A DNA stretch of 64,000 bases, from assembly GCA_035497735.1 (NCBI GenBank), contig DATJCX010000037.1, positions 62,001 through 126,000 on the forward strand, read 5' to 3'. Below, in pieces: positions 10,325 through 19,801 of this stretch. The notes under the pieces are model-generated. The model did not search any database. It was not told the DNA's origin and saw only the letters and a program-made list of their open reading frames with translations. Position 1 is the first letter of the stretch. Each line of letters starts with the position of its first letter. The translations under genes and the position numbers were made by a program. This DNA is from Brumimicrobium sp035497735. Its GTDB lineage: Bacteria; Bacteroidota; Bacteroidia; Flavobacteriales_D; Crocinitomicaceae.

Positions 10325-11569
10325 ATGACCAAGATTAAAGCTTTTAAAGCTATTAGACCCACACGTGCCAAAGCTCACTTAGTAGCATCCAGAGCCGTTG
10401 CCTCATACAAAGAGTCCCATTTGGAAGCGAAATTAGATTCCAACCCATATACATTTATCCATATTATTCATCCCGAATATTTAGAGAACGATGAAGATAG
10501 AACAGAACCCAATTCAGAAGAACGTTTTTCAAAAGTAAAAGAGAAATATACCGAGTATTTTGAAAGAAATATTTTATTTCAAGAGGAAGAGGAAACTGTT
10601 TATATTTATCGTCAGTCCACCCCACATCATTCCTATTTAGGTGTGATTGCTGGTGCGAGCATTCAAGAATACTTGGATAATAAAATCAAAAAGCACGAAG
10701 CAACTTTAAGTTCTCGAGAACAAATGTTTACGAATTACTTGGATATCGTTGGGTACAATGCCGAGCCTGTATTGTTAAGTCACCCTAAAAGTGATGAGTT
10801 GGACATCGTTTTAGCATTAATCGTAGCAAAGCGTCCTGAATATGAATTTGCGACCACAGATGAATTCACTCATGAATTATGGGTAGCAACGAAGGAAGAG
10901 GTTATACAGATTAAGAAAGCATATGAAAAGATAGAAAACTGCTATATTGCTGATGGACATCACCGTTCTGCTTCTTCTGTTCGCTTATATGAAAAAATGA
11001 AGCAACGACCTGATTATTCTCCAGAGAAAAACTACAACTATTTCCTGAGTTTTTTCATAGATGAAGAACGATTAAACATCATGCCTTTCAATAGATTAAG
11101 CAGTACATTAAACGATAATACTGTTGAGGAAATCATCACTAAACTTCTCGAGACATTTGAAGTTTCAACTTTACCTAAAGGAATTGAACCAGAACAGCTA
11201 CATGACATTCACATGTACGTGGAGAATAATTGGTACAGACTCCGATTAAAACTGGAGAGACATACAAAGTTAGACGCAGTTAGCAGCATTGACGCTGAAA
11301 TATTGACAAGACATATCCTTTCCCCTATTTTAGGAATTCATGATTTAACAACCGATGAGAGTATTTCTTTCCAAAGTGGAGAAAACAGTGTTGAAAAGAT
11401 TGAACAATCTGTAAATTCAGGCGTTAACAAGATAGGCTTCCTTTTATATCCAGTAACGATGGAACAATTAAAAGCAGTTGCTGATGAAAATGCAATTATG
11501 CCTCCTAAATCTACTTGGATTGAGCCTAAAATGAGAAGTGGTTTGACAATTTTAAAAATAGACGAATGA
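10325..11569 (+). CDS. DUF1015 family protein (possible free-serine kinase)
   Basis: A 414-residue cytoplasmic protein with the DUF1015 start pattern (FKAIRPTRAKAHLVASRAVASY) and the conserved DGHHR motif at residues 210-214. A similar motif occurs in ParB/sulfiredoxin-fold free-serine kinases (SerK), so a serine-phosphorylating or related role is possible, but this is inference and the substrate is not shown. Its stop overlaps the yggS start by 4 nt (ATGA), so the two are translationally coupled. The serine genes serC-serA lie about 33 kb away in the same window. Family assignment is firm; function is uncertain. Confidence 0.9.
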   Translation: MTKIKAFKAIRPTRAKAHLVASRAVASYKESHLEAKLDSNPYTFIHIIHPEYLENDEDRTEPNSEERFSKVKEKYTEYFERNILFQEEEETVYIYRQSTPHHSYLGVIAGASIQEYLDNKIKKHEATLSSREQMFTNYLDIVGYNAEPVLLSHPKSDELDIVLALIVAKRPEYEFATTDEFTHELWVATKEEVIQIKKAYEKIENCYIADGHHRSASSVRLYEKMKQRPDYSPEKNYNYFLSFFIDEERLNIMPFNRLSSTLNDNTVEEIITKLLETFEVSTLPKGIEPEQLHDIHMYVENNWYRLRLKLERHTKLDAVSSIDAEILTRHILSPILGIHDLTTDESISFQSGENSVEKIEQSVNSGVNKIGFLLYPVTMEQLKAVADENAIMPPKSTWIEPKMRSGLTILKIDE

Positions 11570-12234
11570 TTGCCGAGAATTTAAAGAAAATTAAAGATAG
11601 TATTCCTACAGATGTTCAACTGGTTGCCGTTTCTAAAACAAAGCCTAATGAGGCGATTTTAGAAGCTTATGAAGCTGGTCAACGCATATTTGGCGAAAAC
11701 AGAGTACAAGAGTTGGCACAGAAACATGAAGACCTACCAAAGGATATTGAATGGCACATGATTGGGCGTTTACAGCGAAAGAACGTAAAGTATATTGCGC
11801 CTTTTGTTAGCTTAATTCATGGCGTTCACGACTTTAATTTATTAATAGAAATCAACAAAAGAGCAAAGAATGAAAATAGAACAATCGACGTATTGATTCA
11901 ATTTCATATTGCTGAAGAAGACTCAAAGGCGGGCTTTACTTTCGAAGAAGCACAAGAAATGCTAGAAAGTAGAGAATTTGTTGAATTGCAAAATGTGAAC
12001 GTTCGCGGTGTAATGGGAATGGCTACTTTCACCGACAATAAAGAGAAAATTCAAGACGAATTTAGAACTTTAAACAATTACTTTTTAACTCTAAAAGGAC
12101 ATTTCTTTAAATTCAATGATGCTTTTACAGTTGTTTCTATGGGAATGAGCGGAGACTACCAAATTGCCATTGAAGAAGGAAGTAATATGATTCGCGTGGG
12201 AAGTTCTATCTTTGGAGACCGAAATTATGGTTAA
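11566..12234 (+). CDS. YggS/PLPBP family pyridoxal phosphate homeostasis protein
   Basis: A 222-residue single-domain alanine-racemase-fold protein that binds PLP and buffers vitamin B6 and amino/keto acid pools. Seen: VAVSKTKP with the PLP lysine at residue 24, FGENRVQEL, WHMIGRLQRKNVKYI (family usually has H in place of the first R), and the phosphate-binding C-terminal stretch VSMGMSGDYQIAIEEGSNMIRVGSSIFG. Length is normal. It overlaps DUF1015 upstream by 4 nt and the DUF1684 gene downstream by 8 nt, forming a tight three-gene operon. Confidence 0.95.
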   Translation: MIAENLKKIKDSIPTDVQLVAVSKTKPNEAILEAYEAGQRIFGENRVQELAQKHEDLPKDIEWHMIGRLQRKNVKYIAPFVSLIHGVHDFNLLIEINKRAKNENRTIDVLIQFHIAEEDSKAGFTFEEAQEMLESREFVELQNVNVRGVMGMATFTDNKEKIQDEFRTLNNYFLTLKGHFFKFNDAFTVVSMGMSGDYQIAIEEGSNMIRVGSSIFGDRNYG

Positions 12235-12862
12235 AAATTCAGCTGTTATTTCTAGAAACATATTTATAATATTCGCAATGTTATTCATTGGGAGTCTTCC
12301 TTTGATTTCGCAATCGAATTACCATGAAACAATTGCGCAAGAACGTGCTGAGTTTGAAGAAGAACTACTTCATTCGAATACAGTACTCAAACAAGAAGAA
12401 AAAGATGCTATTTCAGCATTAAAGTACTTTCCTGCCGACACTTCATGGATCTTAACTGCAAAATTCAAAAAGAAAAAAGGTCCTATATTCGAAATGCCAA
12501 CAACCACGGCTAGAAAACCAAAATACAGACGTGTTGGATACCTTTATTTTGAGAAAGAAGGCGAGAAATTTAGATTGACGGTTTACAAAAACTTGGAGTT
12601 AACACAAGAGGAGTACAAAAACTTTGTTTTCATTCCCTTTAAAGATGGAAACGCACCGTTAACAACCTATGGAGGTGGACGTTATCTAGATTTAGAAATG
12701 ACACTAAAAGAAAAGAAAATCAAGGTGGATTTCAATAAGGCTTATAATCCTTACTGCGTTTATTCTCACCGCTACTCCTGTCCGATTACTCCAACAGAAA
12801 ATAATATTTTCATTCAAATAAATGCTGGTGTACAAAATCCAGAAATGAAAACGGAAGAGTAA
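12227..12862 (+). CDS. Exported DUF1684 family protein
   Basis: About 211 residues starting at ATG 12227, which overlaps the yggS stop; a start five codons upstream is possible but less attractive. A hydrophobic signal segment (IFIIFAMLFIGSLPLISQ) suggests export. The DUF1684 core is visible: FEMPTTTARKPKYRRVGYLYF, TTYGGGRYLDLEM and the C-terminal NPYCVYSHRYSCPITPTENN. The family has no established biochemical function. It ends the DUF1015-yggS operon and converges on the GSCFA gene. Confidence 0.9.
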   Translation: MVKNSAVISRNIFIIFAMLFIGSLPLISQSNYHETIAQERAEFEEELLHSNTVLKQEEKDAISALKYFPADTSWILTAKFKKKKGPIFEMPTTTARKPKYRRVGYLYFEKEGEKFRLTVYKNLELTQEEYKNFVFIPFKDGNAPLTTYGGGRYLDLEMTLKEKKIKVDFNKAYNPYCVYSHRYSCPITPTENNIFIQINAGVQNPEMKTEE

Positions 12863-12883
12863 GAGAAGAAATCCTTATTTTAC

Positions 12884-13816
12884 TTATAAGTTCACAAAAT
12901 CATACTTCTTGACGAAAGCTTCTTTTCGTTTTAATACATCTTGCAAAAAAGCAATCGATGCCTTACTTTCAGGATGCTGTAAACGGTGATTCATCAATTG
13001 TTTTAACTGAATTAACTCTGCATTTATCTGCTTGGTTTCCGCAGTGAAGTAAGTTGCTTTAAACTTTTCCCATATTTCGGCAATTGCCAATTCATTTGGA
13101 TGAACGCCATCTATTGTATAATAAGCATAGTCGCGTAATTCATCGAGAACAATCTCATAAGCTGGAAAGTATCGCAGCTGCCGCTCTTCTTCAACCAATT
13201 GATAAATAGCATTCAAAAGCGTAGCTTTACTCCTAGCATTCTCAGCCAAGCCATCTTTCACATGTCGAACAGGACTCAAGGTGAAAACTATATCAAGACT
13301 CGGGTTTAGTTCTTTTAAAAGCGCTATAACTTTCTTCCATTTGGCGACTATTTCTTCTATAGTCAATAATCTTTTAGAGAATTTATTTTGTGGAATTTTA
13401 TGGCAATTTGCAACAAGACTTTGCCTTTCATTGTTTTCATAAACCCAAGCAGTTCCAAAGGTGACAAACAACATTTTCGCATCGGCTATTTCCTCAAGAA
13501 AAAACTGTCTTTGTTGAATCAACTTATCTTGTAATTCCTTTTTATCATAAGCAAAGCAAGTACTATTTGCCAGCCAAGATAAAGCAAGGTCATCTCTCAA
13601 GAAAACGCTATCTTTTATTTCTTCATCGCTCAACAAAAAGAAGTCGGCCAAACTAATCGGATTAAACACTACTCCAAAAGGATTGCTTTTCATAGCAAAG
13701 CCATTATTTTTCATCTTTTCTGATAAATTCTCAGAAAAACAGCTACCCAAAAACAAGTATTTATGGCGATAATCCATCACCGGAAAAAGAGTTATATCAA
13801 CTGTTGTTTTTTTCAT
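12884..13816 (-). CDS. GSCFA domain protein
   Basis: A 310-residue protein with the family-naming motif GSCF (FLGSCFSENLSEKM, residues about 22-36), FGTAWVYE, and LSPVRHVKDGLAENARSKA, all typical of the SGNH-hydrolase-like GSCFA family. The DGVHPN block near residue 240 resembles the last catalytic block of SGNH esterases. It is the last gene of an operon with a polysaccharide-deacetylase-family gene (11-nt gap) and wecB. A role in trimming acyl groups of a glycan is plausible but inferred. Confidence 0.92.
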   Translation of the reverse strand: MKKTTVDITLFPVMDYRHKYLFLGSCFSENLSEKMKNNGFAMKSNPFGVVFNPISLADFFLLSDEEIKDSVFLRDDLALSWLANSTCFAYDKKELQDKLIQQRQFFLEEIADAKMLFVTFGTAWVYENNERQSLVANCHKIPQNKFSKRLLTIEEIVAKWKKVIALLKELNPSLDIVFTLSPVRHVKDGLAENARSKATLLNAIYQLVEEERQLRYFPAYEIVLDELRDYAYYTIDGVHPNELAIAEIWEKFKATYFTAETKQINAELIQLKQLMNHRLQHPESKASIAFLQDVLKRKEAFVKKYDFVNL

Positions 13817-13827
13817 TGTAAATATCC

Positions 13828-15093
13828 CTAATCAAGTAGTTTTTTCCAGCCTTTCCAAATACCGTAGTCACCAATTGTTTCATTGTGCCAAAGTGCAATA
13901 AATTCACCCCCGAAGTTTTCAACTTCCCTTCGCAATTCCGCTATTTTCTCTTTTGCTTCGTCAATGGACAACTTCATATATTCATTCAGCGTTCCGTCCA
14001 TATAGGATATGGGATGTAAACGCAAATTTGACTTCCTGTTTTCTAATAAATCAAACCAAAAAAACGGTCTAGCTATACCTGCTCTAAAACCAGGTTGATC
14101 GGCGTAACCCAATGAATAATCATCAGTAAATCCATTAGCTTCTAAAGCACGAAAGGTCGAGGGTAATTCCACTTTCAAAAAATGCTGGCGCGTATGCGTC
14201 ACTTTTCTTCCTAGAATTTCTTCTAATCGCTGTTTTTCAACAGCCAATCTATTTGCTTGGCTATTTGACTGATAACTAGGATGTAATCCACAATCAGCAA
14301 AAATAGAAACATGCTGAATTAAAGTTCTAAACTCCTTGTTTTTCGGATGAATATTTTTATCAAATTTGCCATAATCTCCAAGCAACCAAAACACTTTTAC
14401 ATCACCTTCTTTTTTGGCAATTTCTTCAATAAAGTCAAATGTATCATAAGGGTCTTTTTGTTTTCCTGAAAGTACCAACCTCCTTTCTGCAAGACGTTTT
14501 TTATCACCTTTTAGAACATCTCTAAAAACACTCATTTGCTTTCTCAGACCACCTTTCAAGCGGTAAGCAAAGGCATTATCGATATCAAAAGTTGGAAGAT
14601 ATTTAAAAGGAATTGGAAGCGCGTTTAAACTACAGTTATTTTCTCTTTCGATAAGACCGATTAAAGCCAGCGACCAACGTTCAACCATTAGTTTTTCTAA
14701 CCAATTATTGCGAAACAAAACGGAATGTCTCCCAATATTTCTACCATGCTTATCTTTCGAAGTTCTCAGGTAATCATCATACAAAGAAACAGCATAAAAC
14801 ACACTTGCCAAAACATCCGTTATTCCATCAAAACTAAGCACTTTAACACCTTCCCAATCTATTTTCGATAGGTCATAGTTTTTCAAACCTTCATCAAATA
14901 ATAATTCTGAAGCCTCTATCTCTAAAGTGTCTTGAAGTAAAAGGTCAGCCGAATAGTAAAACTTTGGCCCTTCTGCATTTTCATAAAACGAAGAGTCATC
15001 AGTTAATTCCCAAGCAATTCCTCTATCATCAAAAATAATAGAAAGCGTGTACTTTAATCTTTCAGTAATATAATCTGTATAAATGGTCAGCAT
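13828..15093 (-). CDS. Polysaccharide deacetylase-family protein (DUF7033-like)
   Basis: A 421-residue protein. The N-terminal ~130 residues resemble the DUF7033 domain found with Bacteroidota deacetylases. The later part has a deacetylase-like first block (LPTFDIDNAFAY, residues about 165-176), a histidine-containing TRQHFLK block, and a C-terminal FGGEFIALWHNETIGDYG block. It has no signal peptide, so it probably acts in the cytoplasm. It sits 4 nt after wecB and before the GSCFA gene, pointing to surface-glycan work. Substrate unknown. Confidence 0.85.
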   Translation of the reverse strand: MLTIYTDYITERLKYTLSIIFDDRGIAWELTDDSSFYENAEGPKFYYSADLLLQDTLEIEASELLFDEGLKNYDLSKIDWEGVKVLSFDGITDVLASVFYAVSLYDDYLRTSKDKHGRNIGRHSVLFRNNWLEKLMVERWSLALIGLIERENNCSLNALPIPFKYLPTFDIDNAFAYRLKGGLRKQMSVFRDVLKGDKKRLAERRLVLSGKQKDPYDTFDFIEEIAKKEGDVKVFWLLGDYGKFDKNIHPKNKEFRTLIQHVSIFADCGLHPSYQSNSQANRLAVEKQRLEEILGRKVTHTRQHFLKVELPSTFRALEANGFTDDYSLGYADQPGFRAGIARPFFWFDLLENRKSNLRLHPISYMDGTLNEYMKLSIDEAKEKIAELRREVENFGGEFIALWHNETIGDYGIWKGWKKLLD

Positions 15094-15096
15094 AAA

Positions 15097-16245
15097 TCAA
15101 CAATGCTTTATGATTTCTTCAACGATAAATTCAGCCGCTTTTCCGTCTCCATATAATAGCGGGAACTTCAATTCCTTTTGATTCATCATACTTACAACGC
15201 CATCGACAATTCTATCCTTATCCGCATCTACCAGAACAGCCGCACCTTGCTCAACAATCTCCACCCATTCTGTTTCGGGGCGTAAAATAACACAAGGTTT
15301 TTCAAAAAAGTAAGCCTCTTTTTGTAAACCTCCACTGTCCGTGATCACCAAGTCACAATTCTGCTGTAAAGCAATCATATTCATAAAAGAAACAGGCGGA
15401 ATTATCTTAATCTGCGTTTTTTCTTCTATTCTTTGCAAGAATTCAGGTTCCAAATGCATATTCATCGCTCTTCGTGTACGTGGATGTAAAGGAAGATAAA
15501 TGGAATGCGATGGATATAAATTCGCCAAGGCAATAAAGGCCCTGAAAATCGATTTTAATTGTTCTGGATTATCTGTATTCGCCGGACGATGAATTGTTCC
15601 TAAAAAGAAAGATTCAGCTTGTAAAGCCATTAATTCATAAGGCGGAATTATATTTTTTAATTGTTCTGCGAAATAAATACTGTTGTCGTACATGATATCT
15701 CCACAGTGATAAACTTTTGGATTATCAATAGAAAAAGGCGCTTCATTGTTTAATTTAAAATCTTCTTTTTCAAGATTTAAGACACCAGACTTCGTTGGCG
15801 AAAAAAGTAAAGTAGAAACATGGTCGCACATGATTCGATTGATTTCTTCGGGCATAGACTTGTTATAACTACGTAAGCCAGCCTCAACATGAACAACAGG
15901 AACGTGAATCTTCGATGCAGCGATTGCCCCTGCTAGTGTTGAATTTGTATCTCCATAGAGAACAATAGCATTAGGCTTTTCTTTTTCCAATAGTTCTTCA
16001 ATTCCTTTAATCATCTCAGCAGTTTGCGAACCGTGAGAACCTGATCCAACATTGAGGTTGTAATCTGGTTGTGATAAACCAAGTTCAGTAAAAAAAACAT
16101 CAGACATCGATGCGGAGTAATGTTGTCCGGTATGAACCAACACTTCCGTGATTTTATCAGAAAACTTTGTTCTAATTGCTCGAGATATAGCAGCAGACTT
16201 AATGATTTGAGGCCTTGCCCCTATGATGGTAAGTATTTTTTTCAT
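15097..16245 (-). CDS. wecB: UDP-N-acetylglucosamine 2-epimerase (non-hydrolysing)
   Basis: A 382-residue enzyme that interconverts UDP-GlcNAc and UDP-ManNAc, supplying ManNAc for surface polysaccharides. Seen: KKILTIIGARPQIIKSA, VHTGQHYSASMSDVFF, YGDTNSTLAGA, VEAGLRSYNKSMPEEINR, LGTIHRPANTDNP and DSGGLQKEAYFF. The ATG at 16245 is used; a TTG two codons upstream is unlikely. It heads the wecB-deacetylase-GSCFA operon from a good promoter (TTTG-N22-TACATTTG). Confidence 0.96.
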   Translation of the reverse strand: MKKILTIIGARPQIIKSAAISRAIRTKFSDKITEVLVHTGQHYSASMSDVFFTELGLSQPDYNLNVGSGSHGSQTAEMIKGIEELLEKEKPNAIVLYGDTNSTLAGAIAASKIHVPVVHVEAGLRSYNKSMPEEINRIMCDHVSTLLFSPTKSGVLNLEKEDFKLNNEAPFSIDNPKVYHCGDIMYDNSIYFAEQLKNIIPPYELMALQAESFFLGTIHRPANTDNPEQLKSIFRAFIALANLYPSHSIYLPLHPRTRRAMNMHLEPEFLQRIEEKTQIKIIPPVSFMNMIALQQNCDLVITDSGGLQKEAYFFEKPCVILRPETEWVEIVEQGAAVLVDADKDRIVDGVVSMMNQKELKFPLLYGDGKAAEFIVEEIIKHC

Positions 16246-16262
16246 ATCCAATTGGTGATGAA

Positions 16263-16296
16263 CAAATGTAAGAAAAAAGATTAGTTAAAGTTCAAA
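16263..16296 (-). promoter_or_regulatory. Promoter of the wecB operon
   Basis: On the minus strand, TTTG (16293-16296) and TACATTTG (16263-16270) are separated by 22 nt, a full Bacteroidota promoter. The leader to the wecB ATG is about 14 nt. Confidence 0.75.
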
Positions 16297-16390
16297 ATCT
16301 AATTACTTATCTATTTAAATTTTAGTAGGCAAAGTCTAAAGAGTAGGTCGAATAGGAAGTAAACTAGTCTATTGCTATCTAAAATCGCTC

Positions 16391-16398
16391 TATTTTTG
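16391..16398 (+). promoter_or_regulatory. -7 box of the secreted PA14-like gene
   Basis: TATTTTTG matches TAnnTTTG and lies 16 nt before the ATG at 16415. A weak ATTG at 16371-16374 could be the -33 element. Confidence 0.5.
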
Positions 16399-16414
16399 CA
16401 AAAAAATAGGGTTT

Positions 16415-17500
16415 ATGTTAAAAAAAATTGAGGGTTACTTAGTTGTAACTTTTTTTGTTTTATTGTCTTTTTCTCAAAACGCGTTGGCTGGAAAACAGCC
16501 ATGTTATGACGGAGGAGATCAAGTTAGTTACGGAGATGGTGAATGGATTGGATATGTATATTATAACCCATTAAGCGCATCTAACAACCCTAGCGATTAC
16601 AGGGGCTATGTATTAGAAAAAGAAAAGTTTGATAGAAACTTTGGCGGCCTTGCTTGGGATAGACCAGATTGCCTTGGAATAATTACGGTTGACTTCTTCA
16701 TTAGATATAAAATGAAAAAGGATTTTCCTGCTGGGAAATACGTATTCACTATCGGCGGAGACGACGGTTATCGATTTAGTATAGATGGAGGACAAACTTG
16801 GTTAATCAGTGACTGGAAAGATCATGGTTATAAAACATCAAGTACAACTGAAATTCATCTGGATGGAACAGCAGAGTTGGTTATAGAGTATTACCAAAGA
16901 GCACTAGGTGCACGTGTTTCTTTCACATACGAATTCGATGCATCACCGCTACCTGTAGAGATGATTTCATTTTCAGTAGATTGCAAGAAAGACAATGCAT
17001 TGATTCAGTGGTTGACTGCTTCAGAAACAAACTCTGACTATTTTTCGCTTGAAGGAAGTAGAGATGGTTACGAATGGAATTCAGTTGCACAAGTGCAAGC
17101 AGCTGGAAACAAGCAAACAAAATCATACTATGAAGTTAGCGAAGAGCTTGGTAAGCACGCGTATTACCGTTTATTTCAAGTAGATTTTGACGGTAAAGAA
17201 ACTTTATACGGACCTATTTCAAGCGAATGTTTTGTTGAAAAGAGTGAGATTCATCTTTTCCCCAATCCTGCAACGACAGATTTCACGGTGAAAATCTCTT
17301 CTATTTTCACTACTGAAGAGTCTTATATAACCGTAAGAGATATGACAGGTAAGATTGTTATTTCAAGACCTATTCAACTCCATTCCGGAATCAACAACAA
17401 CTATTTAATAGCTGATAGACTAGAAAAAGGAATGTACATTGTTTACATAGAAGGAGAAGGTAAGGAAAACTTTAAACCAGAAAGGTTAATAATAAAGTAA
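16415..17500 (+). CDS. Secreted PA14-like protein with T9SS type A sorting domain
   Basis: A 361-residue exported protein. A signal peptide ends near NALAG. Residues about 30-175 resemble a PA14 carbohydrate-binding beta-barrel: a DGEWIGYVYY start, FFIRYKMKKDFPAGKYVFTI, GGDDGYRFSIDGG and a late ELVIEYYQRALGARVSF. A fibronectin-like linker follows (ASPLPVEMISF, WLTASETNSDYFSLEGSRDG). The last ~80 residues (LFPNPATTDFTVKI to the end) are a type A T9SS C-terminal domain. No catalytic domain is seen, so a glycan-binding or surface role is inferred. It has its own promoter and faces the MFS gene. Confidence 0.88.
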   Translation: MLKKIEGYLVVTFFVLLSFSQNALAGKQPCYDGGDQVSYGDGEWIGYVYYNPLSASNNPSDYRGYVLEKEKFDRNFGGLAWDRPDCLGIITVDFFIRYKMKKDFPAGKYVFTIGGDDGYRFSIDGGQTWLISDWKDHGYKTSSTTEIHLDGTAELVIEYYQRALGARVSFTYEFDASPLPVEMISFSVDCKKDNALIQWLTASETNSDYFSLEGSRDGYEWNSVAQVQAAGNKQTKSYYEVSEELGKHAYYRLFQVDFDGKETLYGPISSECFVEKSEIHLFPNPATTDFTVKISSIFTTEESYITVRDMTGKIVISRPIQLHSGINNNYLIADRLEKGMYIVYIEGEGKENFKPERLIIK

Positions 17501-17510
17501 GACCTATTTT

Positions 17511-17538
17511 TACTGGAGGCTTGAGAAAGTCTCCAGTA
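17511..17538. terminator. Intergenic hairpin between convergent genes
   Basis: A 12-bp stem with one G.U-type pair (17511-17522 with 17527-17538) and a GAGA loop lies 10 nt past the PA14-like gene stop. No strong T-run follows on either strand, so termination is likely but not certain. Confidence 0.5.
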
Positions 17539-17550
17539 ATTATCTACAAA

Positions 17551-18771
17551 CTACTTTTCTACATTAACTTTCCCATCCTTAAAGACATTCTCACTTTTCA
17601 TCTTTGGTAAGAAGCCAGCTAAGAGACCTAGAAGCGGTAAATAAGCCGCAATCTCATACACATGAAAGACACTTGTTTTGTCGGCTACAACACCAAATAT
17701 TGCTGAACCTACAGCTCCCATTCCGAAAGCTAGTCCGAAGAACATTCCAGACACCAATCCTAAGTTTTTAGGCATTAATTCCTGACCATAAACAATGATT
17801 GCTGGGAAAGCAGAAGCTAGAATCACACCAGTTGCAATGATAAAAACAACTGTCCAGAAAAGATTCACATAAGGAAGCGCTAAGGCAAAAGGTGCTACTC
17901 CTAAAATGGAGAACCAGATAATATTTTTTCGACCAAACTTATCGCCGATAGGCCCACCAATTAAAGTTCCTGCAGCTACGGCAAACATATAAACAAACAA
18001 GTAAAACTGAGAGGCCTGTACAGTCATATCGAATTTTTCTATTAAAAAGAAAGTCAGATAATCCTTGATAACAGACATATAGAAAAACTTAGAGAAAATC
18101 AGGACAACGAGAATACTCACTGTGAAAATAACTCTGTTTTTAGAAAGATCATGCTTCATAGGCATTATCAAATTGGAAGAGCCCTTTCTTTTGAAGCCTT
18201 GTTGAGTAAACCAATTCCCTACACGATATAGAATAAACATTCCCGCCATTGCCAGAATAGAGAAGTAAACGATATAACTTTGTCCAAACGGAACCACAAT
18301 CGCTGCTGCTAACAATGGACCAAATGCTGAACCAGCATTCCCTCCTACTTGAAAAATAGATTGCGCGAGTCCTGGCTTTCCTCCAGAAGCATAGCGAGCG
18401 ATTCTAGAAGATTCAGGGTGAAAAACAGAAGAACCAAGTCCAATCAATGAAACAGAAAGTAAAACCATTTCAAAACTACCTGCGAAAGCCAAAAATATTA
18501 ATCCTATAAATGAAAATCCCATTCCAATGGTCAAGGAATAAGGTTGCGGTTTTTTATCCGTATAAATTCCCACCAAAGGTTGAAAAATCGAAGCTGTCAA
18601 CTGAAAAAACAAGGTAATTAGACCAATTTGAGAAAAACTTAAATTATAGTCCTCTTTTAGCACTGGATAAATAGAAGGAATCACCATTTGAAGTGCATCA
18701 TTTAAAAAGTGAGCACCACTTAGCATAAATAGAATGGAGTAGCTTGTCTTATTAATATTTGCTTGGGACAT
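17551..18771 (-). CDS. MFS transporter, fosmidomycin-resistance (Fsr) type
   Basis: A 406-residue membrane protein with about 12 hydrophobic segments. The N-terminus (LSGAHFLNDALQMVIPSIYPVLK) and the region GLGSSVFHPESSRIARYASGGKPGLAQSIFQ are typical of the Fsr subfamily of the major facilitator superfamily; QVGGNAGSAFGPL follows. Drug or metabolite export is the family role; the real substrate here is unknown. It is a single gene on the minus strand with a -7 box (TAATTTTG) at 18804-18811. Confidence 0.92.
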   Translation of the reverse strand: MSQANINKTSYSILFMLSGAHFLNDALQMVIPSIYPVLKEDYNLSFSQIGLITLFFQLTASIFQPLVGIYTDKKPQPYSLTIGMGFSFIGLIFLAFAGSFEMVLLSVSLIGLGSSVFHPESSRIARYASGGKPGLAQSIFQVGGNAGSAFGPLLAAAIVVPFGQSYIVYFSILAMAGMFILYRVGNWFTQQGFKRKGSSNLIMPMKHDLSKNRVIFTVSILVVLIFSKFFYMSVIKDYLTFFLIEKFDMTVQASQFYLFVYMFAVAAGTLIGGPIGDKFGRKNIIWFSILGVAPFALALPYVNLFWTVVFIIATGVILASAFPAIIVYGQELMPKNLGLVSGMFFGLAFGMGAVGSAIFGVVADKTSVFHVYEIAAYLPLLGLLAGFLPKMKSENVFKDGKVNVEK

Positions 18772-18803
18772 TTACAGTTTATTTCGTTTTCATTTTAAAA
18801 ACA

Positions 18804-18811
18804 CAAAATTA
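18804..18811 (-). promoter_or_regulatory. -7 box of the Fsr-type transporter gene
   Basis: Minus-strand TAATTTTG matches TAnnTTTG, 32 nt before the ATG. No clear -33 partner was found. Confidence 0.45.
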
Positions 18812-18924
18812 ACAAGATTGTTTTCTAAGCTTTAAGATAATGCGCTAATTCGTTTCTACAACCATAGTAATCCGCTATTTTTTCTTATTTTTACGACCTT
18901 TAGTAAATATTCAATATCAAGAAA

Positions 18925-19776
18925 ATGAAAAAGTGGATTTATTCTAGCTTAATTATCACGAGTTTGTTCTTTACAAGCTGTGCAAATGTTAAAGAAGCTC
19001 AACAAGAGCCTACAACCGAAAAAACCGAACAAAGTTTACAACGCTCTTCAACAATACCTGTTCGTGAGTACTCAGTTCAGTCTGTAATGTGGCAACAAAA
19101 TGCGGGTGAATATAGAGCTCTTTGTTACCAAGCGTTTAACTTAGCGACATACAAACTAGATGAATATCTTTCAGCTTTAGATGAAAATGGAAAAAAACCT
19201 GCTATCATCACGGATATTGACGAAACTGTAATGGATAACAGTCCTTACAACGCTAAATTGATTCAGAAAGGTGTTGAATACACACCAGAAGAATGGTATA
19301 GTTGGACTAGACTAGCAAAAGCAGATGCTGTTCCGGGTGCTGTAGAGTTTTTACAATATGCAAAAAGTAAAGGAGTTGAGATATTTTACGTTACAAATCG
19401 TCACATTAGCGAAGAAGAAAGTACACTTAAAAATATGGAGGTATTAAATTTCCCATATGCTGACAAAGACCATTTATTCTTAATGAATGAAACGAGTTCA
19501 AAAGATGAACGTTTCAATAAGGTAAGAAGCGAATATGAAGTTTTACTTTACTTGGGAGATAACTTAGGTGATTTTTCAGCTGACTTCAGAGTTCCTAATA
19601 CTGAGAAGAGAAATAAGCTAGTAGATAGTCAAAGAAATGAGTTTGGTAATCGTTTCATCGTCCTACCTAACCCAATGTATGGGGACTGGGAAACAAGAGG
19701 TATTTACGAGGGGAAGAAAGGTTTAAACGATAAAGAAAAGTTTCAACTTAGAAAGAAAAGCTTAAGACCTTACTAA
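18925..19776 (+). CDS. 5'-nucleotidase, lipoprotein e(P4) family
   Basis: A 283-residue HAD-superfamily acid phosphatase anchored in the envelope. The lipobox is seen in SLFFTSCAN (cysteine 19). The catalytic motif DxDxT is DIDET at residues 97-101, followed by VMDNSPYNAK. The later motif LYLGDNLGDFS supplies the metal-binding aspartates. Class C / e(P4) phosphatases dephosphorylate nucleotides outside the cytoplasm for nucleoside or phosphate uptake. Length is normal for the family. It is monocistronic and converges on trmN6. Confidence 0.94.
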   Translation: MKKWIYSSLIITSLFFTSCANVKEAQQEPTTEKTEQSLQRSSTIPVREYSVQSVMWQQNAGEYRALCYQAFNLATYKLDEYLSALDENGKKPAIITDIDETVMDNSPYNAKLIQKGVEYTPEEWYSWTRLAKADAVPGAVEFLQYAKSKGVEIFYVTNRHISEEESTLKNMEVLNFPYADKDHLFLMNETSSKDERFNKVRSEYEVLLYLGDNLGDFSADFRVPNTEKRNKLVDSQRNEFGNRFIVLPNPMYGDWETRGIYEGKKGLNDKEKFQLRKKSLRPY

Positions 19777-19801
19777 TAAGAAATTGATAGCATATAAAGA
19801 G

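Noticed and set aside
17511..17538. Strong terminator for both convergent genes
   Set aside because: The stem is good, but there is no T-run on either strand; kept only as a possible terminator.
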